From: an uncultured Acidobacteriota bacterium
GTDB taxonomy: Bacteria; Acidobacteriota; Vicinamibacteria; Marinacidobacterales; SMYC01
Length of the DNA stretch: 50,547 nucleotides
Direction of reading: 5' to 3'
Assembly (NCBI GenBank): GCA_947259165.1
Contig: CAMYKY010000017.1
Location: 1 to 50,547 of the forward strand
Shown here one piece after another: positions 23,581 to 33,720 of this stretch. The notes below the pieces were generated by a model. That model saw nothing but the letters and a program-made list of their open reading frames with translations, did no database searches and was not told where the DNA came from. Position numbers and translations under genes: made by a program. Numbering within the stretch: position 1 is the first letter of the stretch; every line of letters begins with the position of its first letter.

Positions 23581-24395
23581 CTATTCGCGGAACCGGATGT
23601 GCAGCTCATCGCCCCTCGTGCCAAGATGGCGCAGGAACAAAAACCACAGAACAGAGTTGGCCGCCATTTCCAACGCCTCCTCGATAGACCTCGAGAAATG
23701 CTCTAGCGTCTCGTAAGCCGAGGCCTCGAACCGAGCTTCGGTCCAGGAGTCGAGATCGGTGGATTCGGCTAACCATGAGTAGACGTTCCAGCGGTGGTCT
23801 TCGCTGAGCCCTTCGATGAAGTCCAACCCAACGGCCAGCGCCAGCAGCGACATCGCGAGTAGTAGCCGGGCTCGTCCGAGCTCGATCCACAAAAAGATGA
23901 GCATGAACAGCCCCATCGCAGCGAATACCGGCAAGAAAAGCAGCTGCCAAGCATAGCTAGCTAGCTAGGGAAGAAATCGAAGGAGCTGCCGGAGTCCTCT
24001 CCGATTCGCTCGATCGTCGTCCCCAAGCGCTCATGAATCTGGGCTCCATCGTCGACGGCCATATAGGTAAAAAAGAGGGCCACGACGAGCCAACCGTAAC
24101 GCCTCCACCGAGGCCCATCGTCGCGCTTCGCCAGCGCGTAGACCAGCCACAATGTCAGCGCGATGAGCAGCGTCTGGGTCACGCCGAACCAAGACGCTAG
24201 CCCGTCCTCTCTCGCTATGTTGAACATGCGGCGCATCGCCCCGATTTCGGTCAAGCGGCCGAAGTTGACCCAATAATCGAGAGCGACGAAGGTGAGCTCG
24301 AGCGCTAGGCAAACGATCAGAACGCGTCGGGCCAGTCGCGTGGTGTTGATCTCGTCCGGACCGTCGGCCTGGGAGTTGGCTCGATACGAGCTCAT
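23581..24395 (-). pseudogene. Multi-pass membrane protein gene interrupted at an (AGCT)3 tract
   Basis: The first part (24395-23961, 144 aa) has three membrane helices and the motif YMAVDDGAQIHERLGT, and ends at a TAG inside the repeat AGCTAGCTAGCT (23955-23966). Immediately beyond, in another frame, the protein continues as YAWQLLFLPVFAAMGLFML and on through two more helices (LLLAMSLLALAVGLDFIEGL) to the TAG at 23581. With a single AGCT unit the two halves join in frame (FFPS-YAWQ), giving one protein of roughly 270 aa. Family not recognised. The break is either real (slippage, decay or an insertion footprint) or an assembly error. Confidence 0.75.
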
Positions 24396-24454
24396 GGAAC
24401 GAGTCTCTCAGGCTGGGGCTACGTGAGCAAACTATCGCCGGATTGGCTTGGCCT

Positions 24455-25306
24455 TCACCGAGACGTCGATTTGGAAGATTCCATCGTTTCGCTGGAAAGA
24501 CGAAGAATCGCGATCTCCGGCGGGACGCGGAATCGTGCAGGGACGATGCTCGTGCCAAGACCGGAGGTCACGAAGAGGTGCCGGCCGTTCTCGACGATGT
24601 GCCCATGGGCATACCGGTCACCATATCGTGACGGCACGACGGGTGTTCCGAAGAACGGAAAGCGTACCTGACCTCCGTGCGTATGCCCGGCCAGCGTCAA
24701 TAGCACCCGGGGCGGGATCTTCGGAAACGCGTCGGGGTTATGGGTGAACGCCACGACGGCCGCGCCGTCGTCGACACCCGCAAGTGCTTGGAATAGGTCG
24801 GGAGGAGCCTCCCACCAGTCGCCCAGACCAACGAGCCAAAACTCGGCGAGGCGAACTGCTTCGTCATCGAGGACGGGGATGCCGGCGTCTTCGAATGCAC
24901 GGCGCACGCGAGGACCGTCCAACCACCAATCGTGGTTTCCCAAAACGGCGAACACGCCGTGCGGAGCTTCGAGCTTCGCCAGGACAGAAGCGATGTCCTC
25001 GGGTGGCACGAAGTGACCCCCCTTCACGCCATCGATCACGTAGTCGCCGGCAAGAAGAACCAGGTCCGGGCGGGTCCCATTCACACGGCGGACGACTTCA
25101 CCGAGCTTGTCGAGTCCATAGTAGGGAGAGCCGACATGGAGATCGCTCAGCAGCGCTATTTCGAATCCATCGAGTTGATTCGGCCATGCGGGCAAAGTGA
25201 GCTCGAAGCGATGGACTTCGAGGCTCGAGGGTTCGTAGTAGAAGGTCCAACCGACGAGAAGGAAGGCGGCAGCCAACAACGTCCAGAGAGCTTTGCGCCA
25301 TTTCAC
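24455..25306 (-). CDS. Membrane-anchored metallophosphoesterase (YkuE-like)
   Basis: 283 aa from GTG 25306. An N-terminal membrane anchor (about 5-24) precedes a calcineurin-like phosphoesterase domain with the full metal set: LSDLHVGS, LAGDYVID, VLGNHDWW, AFTHNPD and LAGHTHGGQ. This arrangement matches the YkuE/LpxG-like membrane-attached phosphoesterases, acting on lipid-linked or other envelope phosphates; the substrate is unknown. The GTG start is preferred because the upstream in-frame region to 25366 lies over the GGGCAC repeat and adds only basic residues. It is located after the gcvP stop in the same direction but separated by the repeat, so it is probably transcribed independently. 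Confidence 0.88.
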   Translation of the reverse strand: MKWRKALWTLLAAAFLLVGWTFYYEPSSLEVHRFELTLPAWPNQLDGFEIALLSDLHVGSPYYGLDKLGEVVRRVNGTRPDLVLLAGDYVIDGVKGGHFVPPEDIASVLAKLEAPHGVFAVLGNHDWWLDGPRVRRAFEDAGIPVLDDEAVRLAEFWLVGLGDWWEAPPDLFQALAGVDDGAAVVAFTHNPDAFPKIPPRVLLTLAGHTHGGQVRFPFFGTPVVPSRYGDRYAHGHIVENGRHLFVTSGLGTSIVPARFRVPPEIAILRLSSETMESSKSTSR

Positions 25307-25349
25307 TGATCTAGTATGGCGGAAGAATGTGACGGCGGTGTGGCAAGGC

Positions 25350-25374
25350 CGGGCACGGGCACGCACACGGGCAA
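25350..25374. repeat. GGGCAC hexamer-type repeat
   Basis: CGGGCACGGGCACGCAC followed by ACGGGCA, in the gap between gcvP and the phosphoesterase. It matches the repeats at 9041 and 47064. Confidence 0.6.
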
Positions 25375-25401
25375 GATGGGGCGCCTCCGCTTATTTCAAT
25401 G

Positions 25402-28247
<2,846 letters not shown>

Positions 28248-28251
<4 letters not shown>

Positions 28252-28637
28252 TCCTTTCCCTCCTTGTCGATGTACTCCTGATACTGAGCCGCGCTCATCA
28301 ACCCGTCGAGTTGGGAAGCATCGCTCAGTTTCAAGACGATCAGCCACGCATCGCCGTGCGGGTCGGCATTGACGAGCTCGGGGGCGTCGACGACCTTATC
28401 GTTAATCTTGACGACTTCACCGGACACTGGAGAAAACAGCTCTGAGACGGCTTTCACCGATTCTATGTTTCCGAACACCTCCATCGAGGCAACGGCGGCG
28501 CCGACCTCGGGAAGCTCGACGTAGACGACGTCACCGAGCTCTTTTTGGGCAAAATCCGTAATCCCGATAGTTCCGTTGTCGCCATCAACTTGGATCCATT
28601 CATGTTCTTTCGAATACTTGCGATCATCAGGGAGCAT
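28248..28637 (-). CDS. gcvH: Glycine cleavage system H protein
   Basis: 129 aa, ATG 28637 with an AGGAG-like site upstream. The conserved lipoylation site lies in [18 protein letters not shown]; the lysine after ESV carries the lipoyl arm. The HEWI start, [13 protein letters not shown] and the C-terminal [12 protein letters not shown] are standard. It shuttles the aminomethyl intermediate between GcvP and GcvT. It is middle gene of the operon: 54 nt after gcvT and overlapping gcvP by 4 nt. Confidence 0.97.
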
Positions 28638-28691
28638 CTTTTTCTCCAGGAGCGTTTGCGGTGAAGGCCCCGCGGACGGGAGGCCATCATC

Positions 28692-29798
28692 CTATTTTTC
28701 TCGTTTGTAGAACGGAGTGGGCACGACGCGAGCAGCCGCGCGGCGTCCCCGAATCTCGACTTCGAACTCAGTGCCCTCTTGGCAGGTGTCGGCGGGGAGA
28801 TACACGAGCCCAATGTTCTTCTTTAAGTAAGGTGCGAAGCTGCCGCTGGTCACGAGCCCCGTCGACCTACCATCGACAAACGCTGGGTAGCCGTGGCGCG
28901 CGATCCCGCGATCGACCATCTCGAAGCCGACGAGTTTGCGAGGAGCGCCCTGTTCTTTCTGTTTGGCCAAGGCGTCGCGTCCGACAAACTCACCTTTCTT
29001 CCATTTCACGATCCAGCCGAGGTCGGCCTCGAGCACCGTGTGCTCATCGTCGATATCGTTACCGTAAAGGGCCATCTTGGCTTCCAACCGCAACGTGTCC
29101 CGCGCGGCCAAGCCGACGGGCTTGAGCCCCTGTGCCGCACCCTTGTCGAGAAGGCCTCGAGCGATTTTTTCTCCGAGCTCCGAGGCAACCATGACTTCGA
29201 ACCCATCCTCACCCGTATAGCCCGTTCGAGAGACGATCGCCTTTTCTCCGAGCACCTCCCCATCCGCGAAGCGGTAGTACTTCATCGCAGCGAGGTCGAC
29301 GTCGGTAAGCGGCGCGAGGATCGCCTGCGCTCGAGGCCCTTGAACAGCCATCAGTGCGTAGTCGTCGCTCGCGTTGGTGAGCTCGACTTCGCCCTCGGCG
29401 CGGGACTCTATCCACGCGAAATCCTTATCGATGTTCGACGCGTTCACAACGATTAGATAGCGGTTCTCGGCTCGACGATAGACCAAAATGTCGTCGATAA
29501 AGCATCCAGTCTCGCTCGTCAATGCGGAGTAGTGGGCTTGTCCATCAGCGAGACGTGAAACGTCGTTCGGCGTGAGCCCTTGAATCACCACCTCGGCATC
29601 TTTACCTTCAACGAGGAATTCACCCATGTGGCTTACGTCGAAAAGCCCTGCGTGGCTACGCACATTTAGGTGTTCTTCCACGACGCCGCCGAAGTCGACG
29701 GGCATTTCCCATCCGGCAAAATCGACGAGACGAGCGCCAAGCTCTTTGTGGAGAGGGTAGAGAGAAGTGCGTTTCGGCAAGGACTCAGTGTCGCTCAT
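28692..29798 (-). CDS. gcvT: Aminomethyltransferase (glycine cleavage T protein)
   Basis: 368 aa, ATG 29798. Recognisable T-protein features: [34 protein letters not shown], the [12 protein letters not shown] folate region, [12 protein letters not shown] and [17 protein letters not shown], plus the C-terminal barrel domain. It releases ammonia from the H-protein-bound aminomethyl group and forms 5,10-methylene-tetrahydrofolate, which also feeds thymidylate synthase. It is first gene of the gcv operon, with a near-consensus promoter 41 nt upstream. No glycine riboswitch-like structure is seen in the short leader. Confidence 0.97.
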   Translation of the reverse strand: MSDTESLPKRTSLYPLHKELGARLVDFAGWEMPVDFGGVVEEHLNVRSHAGLFDVSHMGEFLVEGKDAEVVIQGLTPNDVSRLADGQAHYSALTSETGCFIDDILVYRRAENRYLIVVNASNIDKDFAWIESRAEGEVELTNASDDYALMAVQGPRAQAILAPLTDVDLAAMKYYRFADGEVLGEKAIVSRTGYTGEDGFEVMVASELGEKIARGLLDKGAAQGLKPVGLAARDTLRLEAKMALYGNDIDDEHTVLEADLGWIVKWKKGEFVGRDALAKQKEQGAPRKLVGFEMVDRGIARHGYPAFVDGRSTGLVTSGSFAPYLKKNIGLVYLPADTCQEGTEFEVEIRGRRAAARVVPTPFYKREK

Positions 29799-29839
29799 TG
29801 ACGCAAAAGCTCAGGTGATGCAGTCTCAAAACCGCGCGA

Positions 29840-29868
29840 AAAGTACCATAGGGCCTAGATCGTGTCAA
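29840..29868 (-). promoter_or_regulatory. Promoter of the gcvT-gcvH-gcvP operon
   Basis: Minus strand: -35 TTGACA (29868-29863), a 17-nt spacer, -10 TACTTT (29845-29840) with an upstream TGG making it an extended -10. It is the best housekeeping promoter in the window. Repeat copy 4 begins 2 nt beyond the -35. Confidence 0.75.
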
Positions 29869-29870
29869 TA

Positions 29871-30033
29871 CTAGTGCATGGACCTGCTGATCCTGTCGGT
29901 AAATTCCGGGTCATTTTTGGAGCTGCCAAGGCGCCCGACGAGATCATATCCAGATATTCCGAGGAGGAGCAACGCCGGCAGCGCCGAAAAGGACCCGGAA
30001 TTTACCGACAGGATCAGCGGGTCCGAGCACTAG
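29871..30033 (-). repeat. CTAG hairpin element, copy 4 (inverted orientation)
   Basis: 163 bp bounded by CTAGTGC and GCACTAG. Arms of about 48 bp are nearly perfect (GATCCTGTCGGTAAATTCCG pairs with its full complement on the right). The core has GCTGCCAAGGCGC, ATATCCAGATAT and GCAACGCCGGCAGC, i.e. the family core read on the minus strand. GGGTCATTTT and AAAAGGACCC correspond to the inner boxes of copy 3. The arms are unrelated to copies 1-3. Confidence 0.85.
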
Positions 30034-30080
30034 CGCACGAGCCGCCGCCCCGAAACATGCAGTGGTCGCTACCTTTAGAG

Positions 30081-30110
30081 TTGATGCCAGAGGGTCGGCA
30101 AAACTATACT
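30081..30110 (+). promoter_or_regulatory. Candidate promoter of the GspE-like gene
   Basis: TTGATG (30081-30086), an 18-nt spacer and TATACT (30105-30110). This leaves a leader of about 150 nt before ATG 30265. Confidence 0.5.
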
Positions 30111-30264
30111 AAGCGCTATTCAGATAATTACGGTTCTCTGGGCGGGTTGAATAGGGGAAGGGGAGACGGCCTGCGCAGACGCGCTGGTTGCAAGAAGGCG
30201 AAGTCTAACCGCTGACGCTGGAGAGCACCGACCGCGAGCGCGCTGCGACTCGGCCACAGGCGCA

Positions 30265-31866
30265 ATGGCTACCGAAATCTACAAGGTTCACTGCTGGAAT
30301 TGCCTCAACGATTTCGAAGCAGTCGAGGCAGTGTGGTGTAGCTGCGACCCCAAACACCCGTCCAAACTCTGTCCCTTCTGCCTCAGCTGTTTTTGCCCGG
30401 CCGACGCGGTCTACAAAAGAACCTTTTGGGACGGGGCCCCGCAATGCTTGAAAGACGAGGTTTCGATGCTCGAGCGAAGCCTCGATCGGCTCGGAGAAAT
30501 CCTGATCCGGAATCAGAAGCTCAAAACCCCACAGCTTCTCAAGGCGCTGAAAGAACAAGAGCGGACCGGTGGGCTTCTCGGAAAAATACTGCTCGATAAA
30601 GCGTGGGTGACTCAGAGCGACATCGACGACGCACTCCGCTACCAGGGCTATCAACCGCTGGTCGACACCCACGGTCTCGAAGTCACCCCGGCACCCAGCG
30701 CCACGAGCGGCAGCGCAGGAGAAATCCTCGAACACCTCATCGGACTGGCGGCGCGAAAGGGCGCCTCCGACATCCACCTCGAGCCATCCGGCGACGACGA
30801 GCTGAGCATCAAGCTGCGCATCGATGGTCTCTTCTACAAAATCAAACCGCTTCGCCTCAACGCGCTCGTGCCGATGATCACCCGTATCAATGAGCTTTTT
30901 GGTTTGGACGCGACCCGCGAGGAACTGCCGCAGCGAGGCCGCGCCCACCTCGAGCTCGACGGCCACGACTTCGACCTTCTGGTGCAGACACTGCCCACTC
31001 GTCTGGGCCCCAGCATCACTATCAAGCTGGTAGACCGGCGCTTTTTTCTCAAGAATTTCACTGCGTTGGGGCTGACGCCCGCGGACCAACTGTTTCTCGT
31101 CCGCGCACTCGATGCCCCTTCGGGTCTGATCATGGTGACGTCACCGCCATACAACGGTTCGATGACGACGTCGTACTCACTCATGGATCACGTGGCCAAA
31201 TCCGAACGCAACGTCGTCAGTATCGAGCGGTCGATCCAGTGGGAAGTTCCATATGTCCATCAGATGGAGGTCAATCACGACAAGGGGCTTGATTTCGCCG
31301 CGGCGCTACGGTCGGTGGCCGCGGTGAAACCAGACGTCGTTTTCCTTCTCGAGCTCAACGACCGTACCACCGCGAACCTCGCTTCCCAACTCGCGACTAC
31401 CCTTCTCGTCATCACGACGTTTCCCGCGTTCGGGGCCGCTGAATCCATCTACCGGTTCCTCGAGCTGGGGGCGCAACCCTCGCTTCTCTCGAGGGGCCTC
31501 TCGCTCGTCATGAACCAGAGGCTGGTCCGCCGTATTTGCCCCAAGTGCCGTGACGAAGGATCTCAAGCTGACCCATCCAAGCTCGGCAGCTACGGCATCA
31601 GTCTCGACGAAGCCAAGGCGCTGCGCGTTTTCAAAGGGCGCGGATGTCCGGAGTGCAACCGCCTCGGCTATCGCCGCCGCAAGGGATTGTTCGAGCTCAT
31701 CACCGTCGACGATCACTTTCGCCAAAAATTCGTTGGACAACCCACGCTTGCCGAAATCGAGGCGGCGGCGCGCAACGCCGGTATGGAGACTTTGCGCGAA
31801 CGCTGCCTGAAAGAAGTCACCGCAGGCGTCACATCGCTGGATGAATTCCTGCGGTGGAGAATGTAG
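30265..31866 (+). CDS. GspE/PilB-family protein with degenerate ATPase motifs
   Basis: 533 aa. The N-terminus is a cysteine cluster (C10, C13, C25, C27, C36, C39, C42, C44) that probably binds zinc. An MshEN-like helical segment follows (about 73-132), then the secretion-ATPase fold (GASDIHLEP, LRIDGLFYKI, AAALRSVAAVKPDVV, MNQRLVRRICPKC) and a C-terminal zinc site (CPKC...CPEC). All catalytic boxes differ from the family: Walker A is SPPYNGSMTT (293-302) without the lysine, the Asp box is IERSIQ, Walker B is FLLELNDR and the His box is TTFPAFGA. It is thus predicted to be unable to hydrolyse ATP in the usual way, and may be a structural or regulatory partner of a type IV pilus or secretion ATPase. 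Confidence 0.88.
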   Translation: MATEIYKVHCWNCLNDFEAVEAVWCSCDPKHPSKLCPFCLSCFCPADAVYKRTFWDGAPQCLKDEVSMLERSLDRLGEILIRNQKLKTPQLLKALKEQERTGGLLGKILLDKAWVTQSDIDDALRYQGYQPLVDTHGLEVTPAPSATSGSAGEILEHLIGLAARKGASDIHLEPSGDDELSIKLRIDGLFYKIKPLRLNALVPMITRINELFGLDATREELPQRGRAHLELDGHDFDLLVQTLPTRLGPSITIKLVDRRFFLKNFTALGLTPADQLFLVRALDAPSGLIMVTSPPYNGSMTTSYSLMDHVAKSERNVVSIERSIQWEVPYVHQMEVNHDKGLDFAAALRSVAAVKPDVVFLLELNDRTTANLASQLATTLLVITTFPAFGAAESIYRFLELGAQPSLLSRGLSLVMNQRLVRRICPKCRDEGSQADPSKLGSYGISLDEAKALRVFKGRGCPECNRLGYRRRKGLFELITVDDHFRQKFVGQPTLAEIEAAARNAGMETLRERCLKEVTAGVTSLDEFLRWRM

Positions 31867-31936
31867 GTGGGCTCGCGGCCTCCGGCTTTCAGCGCGCCGT
31901 GTCGCCGTGCCACATGTGGGATCGGCAACGCACGCC

Positions 31937-32233
31937 TCATGGACTCTTCACAATGCCCTTCGTTGATGTGCGAGCTTCGGCCCACATTTTGTAGTCTTCG
32001 AGCAGCTTTGTAAGGAACTGCTCTCTGATTTTGTCCGAGTCGAATTCGACTTGGTTCCGGTAGCGGGTCTCACCGTCAACGTTGACCGGTCTCGACGGCA
32101 CCGCGGCGAAGAGGCCTTTGTCGCCGTTGACGACTCGAAACCCCTTGACCGTGATCCCTCCGAGCAAACTGACGTCAACGAAGGCGACGATCTTGGACCC
32201 TTTGCTCTTCGGCTCATAAAACTTGGCTTCCAT
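31937..32233 (-). CDS. spoVG: SpoVG-family protein
   Basis: 98 aa, ATG 32233 with GGGAG upstream. The SpoVG core is clear: KIVAFVDVSLLGGITVKGFRV, then GDKGLFAAVPSRP, then a DKIREQFLTKLLEDYKMW helix; SpoVG proteins are 85-100 aa. In Firmicutes SpoVG is a small nucleic-acid-binding regulator; its role in non-sporulating Gram-negative lineages is not settled. It is the last gene of the comEA-pseudopilin-spoVG group, 49 nt after the pseudopilin stop, and is convergent with the GspE-like gene. Confidence 0.85.
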   Translation of the reverse strand: MEAKFYEPKSKGSKIVAFVDVSLLGGITVKGFRVVNGDKGLFAAVPSRPVNVDGETRYRNQVEFDSDKIREQFLTKLLEDYKMWAEARTSTKGIVKSP

Positions 32234-32282
32234 TTCGATCTCCCTGAGTTAGGTAACTTCTATTTGACTGGATAGTGCGAGG

Positions 32283-32909
32283 TCACAGGTGTTCCCAACG
32301 GCCTCCGCGATAGCGAGCAATGCGGACCCGACCGGTCGAGCCGAACACGACCACCGCGTAGACGAGGCCGTATTGGTTACTGAGAAACAACGTGCCCGTC
32401 GTCGAGGATCCGAGCGGTGAGAACGACACCATTCGACCGCGTCCAATGCGAAGCCCGGGAAGGAAAGGAGTCTCCGATCCGATGGGCTGGCTTCCATATC
32501 GAACCCCCGGGTACGTCTCGCTCAATCGATAAGGCTCGCGGAGGCGTTGTTCTACGCCACTGTCGATGTCGCGACGACGGATCCCGTTGTGGTTTCCATC
32601 ACCGTAGAGCAAGAAAACCGGATCACCATCGGCTTCCTCGAAAACGACGCCGACGTAGCGGGCCTCCGCCACCGCACGCGCCCTCGTTTGCCGGAGAAGG
32701 CCGCGAAGATGCAACGCGGCCCCACGCAAGCGATGCTCGTGCACCGTAGCCGCGATTCGAGGTAGAGAGGCTGCCATCAGCGTCGCGAAGATCAAGAGCA
32801 CGAGCAGGATCTCGGGCAGGCTATGACCCCGACACGCGCGGGGGTCGGCGGGCACGAGGCCGCGCCGACCCAGCGACGGTCGGGTAGAGACCGTCTCCGC
32901 TCGTGTCAT
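32283..32909 (-). CDS. Type II secretion/type IV pilus pseudopilin (GspH-like)
   Basis: 208 aa, ATG 32909 overlapping the comEA stop (ATGA). A basic leader of about 27 residues ends at the prepilin peptidase site RG-HSLPEILLVLLIF: glycine at -1 and glutamate at +5, followed by the hydrophobic N-terminal helix. The remainder is a GspH/FimT-like globular domain (ATVHEHRLRGAALHLRGLLRQTRARAVAEA...VGVVF). It is a minor pseudopilin, exported and processed by a prepilin peptidase not encoded here. Association with ComEA suggests a DNA-uptake or pilus role, but GspH-like proteins also serve type II secretion. Confidence 0.88.
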   Translation of the reverse strand: MTRAETVSTRPSLGRRGLVPADPRACRGHSLPEILLVLLIFATLMAASLPRIAATVHEHRLRGAALHLRGLLRQTRARAVAEARYVGVVFEEADGDPVFLLYGDGNHNGIRRRDIDSGVEQRLREPYRLSETYPGVRYGSQPIGSETPFLPGLRIGRGRMVSFSPLGSSTTGTLFLSNQYGLVYAVVVFGSTGRVRIARYRGGRWEHL

Positions 32910-33208
32910 TTCTTCTTCCGTGACTCCTTCGACACCGTCAAATAGGACTCGAGTTTTAGATAGGTCTTCTCCCCAATGCCGCGAACATTCATGAGCTCTT
33001 CCGGTGCGTCGAACCCACCATTCTCATCGCGATAGCTCACGATACGTTCGGCCACTTTCTCGCCGACACCCGGAAGTTTCATGAGCTCTTCGACTCCGGC
33101 ACGATTCAAATCCACCTTGAGCTCTTCGTCTTGAACCACGACCGCACCCGCCATGACCGGTACCGCCAACGCCAACGATGCAATTAGAACCATCAACTTC
33201 AACTTCAT
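32906..33208 (-). CDS. comEA: ComEA-like exported helix-hairpin-helix protein
   Basis: 100 aa from ATG 33208 with AAAGGAGG 5-6 nt upstream. Signal peptide about 1-21, then a double helix-hairpin-helix domain: VDLNRAGVEELMKLPGVGEKVAERIVSYR and APEELMNVRGIGEKTYLKLE. It matches the ComEA family of periplasmic DNA-binding proteins that pull transforming DNA across the outer membrane. The longer open frame to 33310 runs through a leader hairpin and is rejected. It is first gene of an operon with the pseudopilin and spoVG; promoter elements are visible upstream. Confidence 0.88.
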   Translation of the reverse strand: MKLKLMVLIASLALAVPVMAGAVVVQDEELKVDLNRAGVEELMKLPGVGEKVAERIVSYRDENGGFDAPEELMNVRGIGEKTYLKLESYLTVSKESRKKK

Positions 33209-33236
33209 TTTGTCCTCCTTTAGAGTTATCCGAGCG

Positions 33237-33266
33237 CCCCGCGACGAGCAGTGGCTCGCCGCGGGG
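33237..33266 (-). promoter_or_regulatory. Strong hairpin in the comEA leader
   Basis: CCCCGCG pairs with CGCGGGG and CGAGC with GCTCG, one mismatch between them and a 4-nt loop, in the 5' leader about 30 nt before the comEA ATG. There is no U-tract, so it may be a stabilising or regulatory leader structure rather than a terminator. Confidence 0.5.
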
Positions 33267-33385
33267 AGCGTCCATTCCGTTAAGTCACCATTTCGTCGTC
33301 CCGATGCCACCTCCTTTCAGTCACGAGTTGATGTCCTTCCAAGGCAAGGCTTGGGCCAGATCGCAGACACACGCGACCACAACCC

Positions 33386-33414
33386 TAAATAGCACTCCAA
33401 TAAGGAGTTGAGAA
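33386..33414 (-). promoter_or_regulatory. Promoter of comEA-pseudopilin-spoVG
   Basis: Minus strand: extended -10 TGC-TATTTA (33394-33386) and TTCTCA (33414-33409) as -35 at 17-nt spacing. An ACTCC/GGAGT mini-hairpin lies in the spacer. Confidence 0.45.
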
Positions 33415-33453
33415 TCGGCTATTGAGCGAGACGTGGGACGCAGCGCGCCCAAA

Positions 33454-33471
33454 CGTCAACAACCGTTGACG
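33454..33471. promoter_or_regulatory. Palindromic dyad, possible operator
   Basis: CGTCAAC-AACC-GTTGACG, perfect 7-bp arms, about 40 bp upstream of the comEA -35 and upstream of the divergent DUF4388 gene. A dimeric regulator site is plausible but unproven. Confidence 0.4.
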
Positions 33472-33616
33472 CCCCGCTCGTCCAGGCAACGAAAGGTCCA
33501 CGAAAGCAACAGGATAGGACCGACAACCCTAGTTGACAGCCAGCTGTAACCCGGACATCATTTACCAGGGTCAGAATGGTGATGTGGGAGAGAGCTAGCT
33601 TGAACGCGGGGTTTTG

Positions 33617-33625
33617 TGCTACGAT
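33617..33625 (+). promoter_or_regulatory. Extended -10 box TGC-TACGAT upstream of the DUF4388-SPOR gene
   Basis: TGTGCTACGATCTAAAG is near-identical to TATGCTACGATTTAAGG (40317) upstream of the second DUF4388 gene. No good -35 is seen at 17 nt. The leader to ATG 33721 is about 88 nt. Confidence 0.45.
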
Positions 33626-33720
33626 CTAAAGTAGTGGTTGAGGTTTTTCCGTCCTGCCCTCGCTACCTGAAACAAAGATTTGTGCTTGGATCGGAAGCAA
33701 TCGCTCTCTTGGTTTAGCCC

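Noticed and set aside
29799..29840. Glycine riboswitch before gcvT
   Set aside because: The leader is only about 35-40 nt and contains none of the conserved aptamer elements.
33541..33590. TTGACA at 33533 as -35 of the DUF4388-SPOR gene
   Set aside because: The expected -10 at 17 nt is CATCAT; the TGCTACGAT box further down is a better candidate.
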